Below the pieces are notes generated by a model. The model was not told where the DNA came from. It saw only the letters and a program-made list of their open reading frames with translations, and did not search any database. From NCBI RefSeq assembly GCF_030272615.1, contig NC_081406.1, forward strand, positions 240,920,422 to 240,984,421: 64,000 nt of DNA, in the 5' to 3' direction. Within the stretch, counting starts at the first letter, position 1. Each line of letters begins with the position of its first letter. Below are positions 57,925 through 64,000 of the stretch, one piece after another. Both the position numbers and the translations under genes were made by a program. Source of the stretch: Cryptomeria japonica. Taxonomy: Eukaryota; Streptophyta; Pinopsida; Cupressales; Cupressaceae.

Positions 57925-59022
57925 GGCTACACCAAAATTTGAATTCGAATCAATCTCCTTACCAAATCGACAATAAGACAAACAAAGAGAATGATTAATC
58001 GAAACATTCTCTTTGCAGATCGTACCTCTCAGCCAATGATTGAAAAATCATTCAATCATTGGGATTTGTGCTTGTGGGCCAAAGTTTGGCCCAACGGATC
58101 TTTTCAAAAACGGGTGGCCGTTTTTGAAAATGGGGGCCCGTTTTTTAAAATTAGGGGCGGGAACCATTCCTTAGCTTTGTTTTTTACTTCGGGATAGGCT
58201 TGGTGATTTATGCTTGGACCTCCAAAAAAATGACTAAGGTAAAACAACATCATATTTCTACCTTGGCCTAATTTTTGGAGGGCCTTTCTGATTGAATTTT
58301 TTGACGAAACGAAAACCCATTAGAGTTTTCAGCGTCTTGATTTCATAAATGTAAATTTTATAGTGATAAGATTACTTTTACTATTTTTGTATTATTTATT
58401 AATCAAAAGTGGAACCTAAACCTAAAATACCAAGGTTCACTAAAACTTTAATAACTTTTTGGTTTTTAGGATTTTTAGAAAAATAAATTATATGGCATCA
58501 ATCTACATACAATTCTTTTGAATATTAGAAAACAAAATTGAAAAATATGAAATTTTCATCAAATTATGGTGGTCGTACACCTGATGTTTTGAAAATATAC
58601 TTTATTGTCAGTTAAAAATTAATTAAAAAAAATATATTCAATAAAAAAATAAGCAAAAATATTCTCATCAATATTTGGTGTCTTAGGTCATTTCCCAGAA
58701 GGATTTGCAAAAATTCATTTATTTAAATCAAAAAAGGGTGGTCGTACACATGCGTGGTATGGTCCTGAAACAGGCATTTTGAAAAATTGGTTTTTAAACA
58801 TGCCTACTAAAAAGGGATTTCTACCATGTGGGTATTACAATAAAAAAAAAAAAATTGAAAAGTAGACTCTAAGCACTACATTTTCTATTACTAAAGTTTT
58901 TTGAGATTAAATCTCTAAGTGCATCAAATTTTGACATCAATCGACATAAAATTTGAAAAATAGAGAAAACACTTCCACTTTTTGCCCAAAAGTGGGACTC
59001 AACTTCTTGCAGCCACCCAAAT
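57925..59022. other. Copy B right subterminal region
   Basis: Collinear with copy A to 58822; the last 200 bp occur only in copy B and include an A-rich run (58843-58855). Palindrome-prone GGGTGGCCGT / GGGGCCCGT motifs at 58110-58142 and two GGTGGTCGTACAC repeats are conserved. The inverse of the left terminal block lies at about 58997-59009. Confidence 0.6.
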
Positions 59023-59065
59023 AAAATATTTATTTAATTAAAGAAGACAATTTTAGGTGTCTACA
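59023..59065 (-). repeat. Start of interrupted minus-strand LTR remnant
   Basis: On the minus strand it begins TGTAGACACCTAAAATTGTC and runs into AATTAAATAAAT, like the start of the outer LTR (TGTAATCACA... AATTAAATAAAT). It stops at the candidate end of copy B and seems to resume at 48205. Confidence 0.45.
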
Positions 59066-59194
59066 CTTTCATTTTTAGTGCATGTTGTTTTATGGTGGTG
59101 TTTTTAGGAAAGTATATTTCATAAATAGATCACCTCAAGGAAAATGCATGAAGTTGAAGGACCAAAAAGGTGTCACACTTGAAAAAAAATTGAA

Positions 59195-59320
59195 ATTCCC
59201 ATAAGGCACACACCATATAGGGTACGCACCTTATAGGGAGGGTGCATATAGGGCACATGCATTATAGAGCGTGAGCCTTATATGATGCATGTCTTATATG
59301 GAACATGCCTTATAAAATAA
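59195..59320 (+). repeat. CArG-like repeat cluster upstream of third gene copy
   Basis: Short degenerate repeats with CCATATAGG, CCTTATAGG, CATATAGG, CATTATAGAG, CCTTATATG and CTTATATGG alternate with GCAC/GCAT every 15-20 bp. The cluster sits 140-260 bp before the ATG at 59456. Possible promoter elements; no further proof. Confidence 0.6.
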
Positions 59321-59455
59321 AAACCTTCACCCCTACATTTTGGGCATCATTTCTATTGTGAAGCCCGCGTTTTGGCATTTTTCAGCACCCTTGTGTTATG
59401 CTCGCCCTTTGGAGAAGAAATATATTGGGCCCTAAGTTGTCCATTTCTCATCAAA

Positions 59456-61779
59456 ATGCCACCACAACATCGAAGAGCTCAAAGAGGTATGTATTTTTTT
59501 TCTTATTGTCAATTTTTTATTAAGTTGAAGATTAAGCTAGGTTTCTTGATTTACAATTATTTTAATTGTCAGGAATTGAGATTCCACAAATCAACTTCTC
59601 ATGAAGGCCATATTGAAGAAAAAGCACATCAAGAAGCTCATGTAATCTCTAAACATCCCATAGGTACACAAGAAAACCTACTAGGTCAAATAGAAAATAG
59701 CCAGAAAGAGCTTGAAGAATTAATTGGGAGGATAAAAGATCCCACTGGAACAAACTCTCTTAGGAACCTTGCTAATTCTCTGCAATCTATTGTACCTTAC
59801 ATATAATCAGTGAGTGGGAAAATCAATTATTGATCCAATAAAAATGAAGAACAAAAATAATTTTATGTAGACAAATTATCATGTGTGGCAGTGAAGAAAT
59901 ATTTTTTTAACAAATTTGACATGTGTGCCATTTTTATAGACCCTTGAATGAATCAACCTTTACACCCTAGATGCAAGAGGTTCCATATCCATTGGTGTCA
60001 TCATCAAGGCATTAATAATAATTTTTGGGATAGGTGGTGGATGGTATTTGATCGACCCCTATGACATGATCACGAGGTACCCTAATGCTTTTTGAGGAAA
60101 TTGTATTGTGAGTTTGTCCTTAATGAGATCCCAAACTTTTTTTATTTTCTATATTTCCAAGGTAGAGGTGGGGGCTCATCACATGATAGACTAGGTGCAC
60201 AGTGTGACCCAAATATACCACCAAGACCCTTGGCTAGACCTATGGTGGAGCATGTCATTATTAAGGTAAAAAATCTAGACTCCATTAGCTCACTCACTTA
60301 GAACCTTATACAGTATGCTAGGCCTCTAGTATAGGGTGATGCGGGTGATGCAGGTGATTCTTCTAGGCATCAAGTTCTAGCTTTTTTTTTGGTCTTGTGG
60401 TTCTCTTTTCAATTATGATCCTAATAGTAGTGAGCATGCACATGCATGAGAGGAGTATGCTACAAAGAGCATTGTCATGATAGAATCCTTTCTGAATGAA
60501 ACATTTGACATTGATACCCACGTCAATTTCATTACAAGTTCATTTCATTCTTTTTATTAAAGTTTATCTGGAAATTTAAGAATATATCTAAACTTGTAAA
60601 TGATTATGATAATAAATTAGGGTCAAACTATTGACAATACTAGCAATAGTTCAATAACACACTTTTTCATGACTTTGTCAACTTGATAGTTATACAAGAG
60701 AAGAAATAAAATTATGATATGTGAATAATTCAGCCATATGTGAATGGTTTTCTAATTACTCATTTTGGATGTCAAATAGTTTCATGCTAGAGCTTCAACA
60801 TCAACACCTCATAGTGTAGCCTATCGAGAGTCTATCACCCAGGTAAGCAATTTACTCTTTAATGTTGTAATTAAAGAATATAGATAGTTTTGGTGATTGA
60901 TCAACATACTTTGTTTAATTTTCAGATGTTTACATCAAAGAATCCTCTTGTTTTTTGCACAACAATGAAGTGTGGTGTTTTGTAAGGTGTGTGCTCTTGG
61001 TCTCCTTGTGTTGTGCAGCATAGCGCTTAGGTTTGTGGCATGGCTTAACTACCTCCTATGGATTCTATAAGTCTAGTAGTTTTATCAAGCATTAACATGT
61101 CAATATTTTAGTGCAACGACAACTGCACTTATAAAAAGTGGTATCAGAGCTTGGTCACAAGTTCAAACCCCTCGCTTGCATTGGGGGGGATATTTGTAAG
61201 GTGTGTTCTCTTAGTCTCCTTGTGACGTGCAATGAGGTGCTTGGGTTTGTGACATTTATTAACCACCTCTTGTGGATTCTATAAGTATAGTGGTTTTATC
61301 AAGAATTAATAGGTTGATCTTTTGGTACAACGACATCCGAACTTATAACATGATGTTGCTACAATAGTTGCAAGTTTAGTTGCTTTGATAGAAGTACATG
61401 AACTATTAGTAAATTTAGTAAAATTAACATTACATTTAATCTTTTAAAATTATACTATTGAAAATTTTAATGATAGTTGTATTTAGTTTAATTTATATTG
61501 TGATGCCTGTAGGACGGGTTTGTCATTCCATATCATGAACATGTACCTATTGTGGATGAACTTTTTGATTATTTGTATGTGATATGTGACTATTCTATTA
61601 TATGTCATTTTAAAATTCAATTCCTTTTTATGTTAAGATCATTCTTTTCATTGCATCAAGTCGAGTTACAAAAAGGTCTAGAGAGGAGGTCGAGTGGGTG
61701 CACTCGATACATCTCCTTCCACTTGACAACCAAAGATATCTTGTTGTATGTTTCCTTCCCCTAGAGGGAAATGACTAGA
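59456..61779 (+). pseudogene. Third, diverged copy of the transposon plus-strand gene
   Basis: ATG 59456 gives MPPQHRRAQR, a GTATGT donor, and after a TCAG acceptor (about 59572) an exon with a coiled-coil-like end (QIENSQKELEELIGRIKD). At 59985-60230 a broken frame reads FHIHWCHHQGI, HDHEVP, CFLRKLYCEF and FQGRGGGSSHDR, the diverged match of the WCRH, HEVP, FLKKLW and FQGVGRGMPQDR blocks of copies A and B. Later candidate exons lie at 60930-60980 (split by the TRIM), from 61513, and 61671-61779 (EEVEWVHSIHLLPLDNQRYL, then a stop). No matching transposase is visible in the window. Confidence 0.5.
60981..61350 (+). mobile_element. TRIM (miniature LTR retrotransposon)
   Basis: Two direct repeats of about 156 bp (60981-61136 and 61195-61350), both starting TGTAAGGTGTGT and ending near ACTTATAA, flank a 58-bp centre. 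The centre starts with TGGTATCAGAGC (61139), the classical initiator-Met tRNA primer site, and ends with the polypurine tract TTGGGGGGGA (61181-61190). It has no coding capacity. I see no clear target duplication. Its LTR has no 5S rRNA likeness, so it is not a Cassandra element. Confidence 0.85.
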
Positions 61780-61999
61780 TTAGTGTCCTATTTTGTATGC
61801 CTATATGAAAATTTTGAACATATATTTGTATTACAAATATATGACATTCTATGTACATATGTCTTTTTGCTAGCCTATTTGACTTTATTGGATATATTTG
61901 ATACTTTTATCGGCACATAATGTATATATTTATAGATTTTTGGTTAATGTAAATCGTTTATCATGGTTATCAATAATTTTAATACAAATGATTAAATGA

Positions 62000-62765
62000 A
62001 TAATTGCACAAAGTTGATTATTTTTTAATAAGGGAAAATAGGTTTTGATGGGCCCCTAAAACCCATTACAACTAAAGATCAAAAGATATACATAAAAACA
62101 CAACAACACACAAAAGACAACACCAAAGGAAAGGACAGTTGGTGAGCAAAACACTAGAAAACTAGAGACAACTATCAAAAACAAAAAGGACTGATAGAGT
62201 GAGCCAAAATTTAGGTTACATTCTGAAGCATCTCAGCAGCTTCCAACTCCAATTATTCCATATTATCAGCTGCTCACTTGATTTCCTCAATTTCCTTGCT
62301 TTTGCTTTGCCTCTTTCTAGTGCTCACACATTTTCTTCTCCCAAGACCAGTCTCCTTATCCTCTAGGGTATCTTCCTTCACAACAATGATGCCCACCGAA
62401 GCCTTGTCCCCATGGTTATTCTCAAGCTTACTAATCAAAGTCTTCATACTAGTCGAGGCAGCCTTAAGAATCTTATGACTTTGCTCACCAATCATTTTTA
62501 GTGTGTTCTCAACTCCTTCAAGTCTTTTTTCTATGGCCCCTACTCTATTCTCCAAAATAAGAAAGCTATTCTTATTAACATTGATGATCTCCTCTTCTTT
62601 ACTAATAGCTTTGGTGAGCTCACTGAGATAGTTTGGGAGACAGTTGAATTTACGCAAATCTGAGGCTTCTAAAGTCTCAATTTTTCCTGCTTCCTGGGCT
62701 TGCTTGGTTTTAATGTTGATAATTTCCTTTTGTATCCAGACGAGCACCCTTTTCAAGCTATCCAT
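62000..62765 (-). mobile_element. Retroposon-like unit with coiled-coil ORF (minus strand)
   Basis: The open frame 62765-62274 encodes 163 residues, mostly coiled coil (ENRVGAIEKRLEGVENTL) and a basic end (GRRKCVSTRKRQSKSK). Downstream on the same strand is a T-rich 3' region ending CCCTTATTAAAAAA at about 62024. The organisation (coiled-coil ORF, T-rich tail, short A run) resembles 45281-45975. It may be a truncated LINE or a captured gene; no reverse transcriptase is seen. Confidence 0.4.
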
Positions 62766-64000
62766 TCCATTATTAATACAGAGGTCAATATCCAGGTGAT
62801 GATCATCTTGGGTTTTGTCACTAGTAGTCTCATTGTTAATTAATCTTTGAACCTAAATATGCTTCTATAATCCATGACATAAGCTTATAGGGATCAACAC
62901 AAATTCAATTTTTATAGTCCAAATAAGACTAAGGGCATTCTCTAACATTCACATTAATACGAACCCCAATTTAATGGTAAATCTTAAATTTCATACAAGG
63001 TTTGACAAATTTCATATTCAAATAACCCTAATCATGGGAGTGAAACAAAAATTAATAATATATAAGGGAAAAAATGAAAAGAACCAAAATTAGACAATGT
63101 AGCAGACCATTGTACCAATACTCATTCTAAACAAAATGCATAGACCATACACTTCTATTAATGTAATGCATACCCTAATACAACTACTTTAAATGACTTA
63201 GAACAATTTAATAACACTTAACAGTAAGCAATGAAAGCCAATCAAGCTCCCAATTAATACTTGCTTGAGTTATAAACCTCTATCTAAAGACATCAATATG
63301 TAAATAGGACATCATTGTATTTATCATTGATTATTCAACATGAGAAAATTCAAAAATAACTGATAGGTTCATCTCACTAACACTAAGGGTAGGTTGAGTA
63401 CTTTGATCATTGTCATATAACTCAATCATAGACATCAACGATAAATAGTAGTAAACGTGACCTCATATGTCCTACAACGTAGGTATATATATACCATTCT
63501 CATGAGTAGTAATTATGCTATACCTAATATAGATAAATAAGAGTTAATTCATTAAGTAAATCAAGTATCTTACAATTAAACCAAGCCACTAATAATTGTA
63601 AAGACCAATAGAAAAATTGTCGCAATGACCAAATGGATCCAAGTCTTTGAAATATGAGAGAGGTTATTGTATAGTGTCATAAAATGACCCCATAGGATCA
63701 GATGACTCATTAGTATGTCTCACAAGTATCGAGAAACGCATCATCAAATTTTGACAACATTTGGCGCTTTGAGAACTTAAGAGAGATGGTCAATAGGGTG
63801 TGGCCAAGATCGATCAAAGGAGTTGGAGAGGGAAACGAAGCCATGCATAGCATAAACCTCTCTTGTTTGCACAATCACCTCTCCGATAAGTCTCTTATTT
63901 GCACAATCACCTCTCTAATAATGCAGACAGAATACCGAAACCTAAATTACATAAGCATATCACCTATAAATACAAATCATCAACCTTGATAACAAGGTCG
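62766..64000. other. Unassigned AT-rich sequence
   Basis: No gene or repeat that I can support. Short open frames are not conserved with anything in the window. Confidence 0.5.

Larger units (their letters stand above)
48206..59022. mobile_element. DNA transposon copy B, two convergent genes
   Basis: Candidate ends: GGGTAAACGTACAAAGTTGG at 48206, and on the minus strand GGGTGGCTGCAAGAAGTTGA at 59022. The first 26 bp agree at 18 positions, including AAGTTGRGTCCCA. The outside flanks are AAATAAAT and AAATAAAA, a possible 8-bp duplication (7 of 8). The element lies inside an LTR-like sequence continuing on both sides. Inside are the plus-strand unknown gene (51362-53554), the minus-strand transposase gene (57924-54733) and palindrome-rich subterminal regions. 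Length is about 10.8 kb. Against copy A it has local indels and many transitions. Ends are by eye and should be treated as provisional. Confidence 0.7.

Noticed and set aside
61139-61150. TGGTATCAGAGC as a lone tRNA fragment or Ty1/copia start
   Set aside because: It lies between two 156-bp direct repeats with a polypurine tract, so a TRIM explains it; no copia coding sequence follows.

Overview
This window is plant nuclear DNA and is almost entirely transposable-element sequence. Dense, nested, long LTR retrotransposons, a plant CNL-type resistance-gene relic and a short plant telomere-type (CCCTAAA) run point to a seed plant with a large genome. A gymnosperm such as a conifer is plausible, but that is inference. 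I see no intact host gene, rRNA, tRNA or CRISPR array.

Bases 1-35097 hold a three-level nest. The host is copy A of a large two-gene DNA transposon; its right part is 25776-35097 and its left part lies before base 1. A Ty3/gypsy element of the Tat/Ogre type (the outer element, about 1-25775, with its 5' LTR outside the window) is inserted in copy A. A second, complete Tat/Ogre-type element (the inner element, 2637-15371, two LTRs of 1628 bp) is inserted in the outer one between protease and reverse transcriptase. Both gypsy elements encode a DNG-type protease, a G-patch, reverse transcriptase with YVDD, a second RNase H and integrase. Both also carry, in antisense behind integrase, a spliced plant-mobile-domain (PMD) gene whose first intron is packed with short self-complementary repeats.

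Bases 35100-42041 hold a broken CC-NBS-LRR gene with its Walker B region deleted, bracketed by a 37-39 bp inverted repeat, followed by a decayed Ty1/copia coding region with a triplicated protease segment. Bases 42042-48205 are mostly decayed repeats: a poly(A)-tailed coiled-coil retroposon-like unit, an AT-rich array with a unit of about 155 bp, and a minus-strand LTR remnant.

Bases 48206-59022 are copy B of the DNA transposon, inserted in that LTR remnant. Copies A and B share two convergent genes. One, on the minus strand, encodes a putative transposase with an RNase-H-like D...D...E pattern and a BAH-like C-terminal exon. The other, on the plus strand, is a seven-exon gene for an unknown proline-rich protein in which every exon is phase 0. 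The subterminal regions are full of palindromes built on ACGGGYGCCCG. A third, diverged version of the plus-strand gene lies at 59456-61779 and is split by a TRIM element. This transposon family is my best candidate for something undescribed.

A common theme is decay by C-to-T transitions. Stops in one copy repeatedly sit where the other copy has CAG, CAA or CGA, as expected for methylated, silenced elements.
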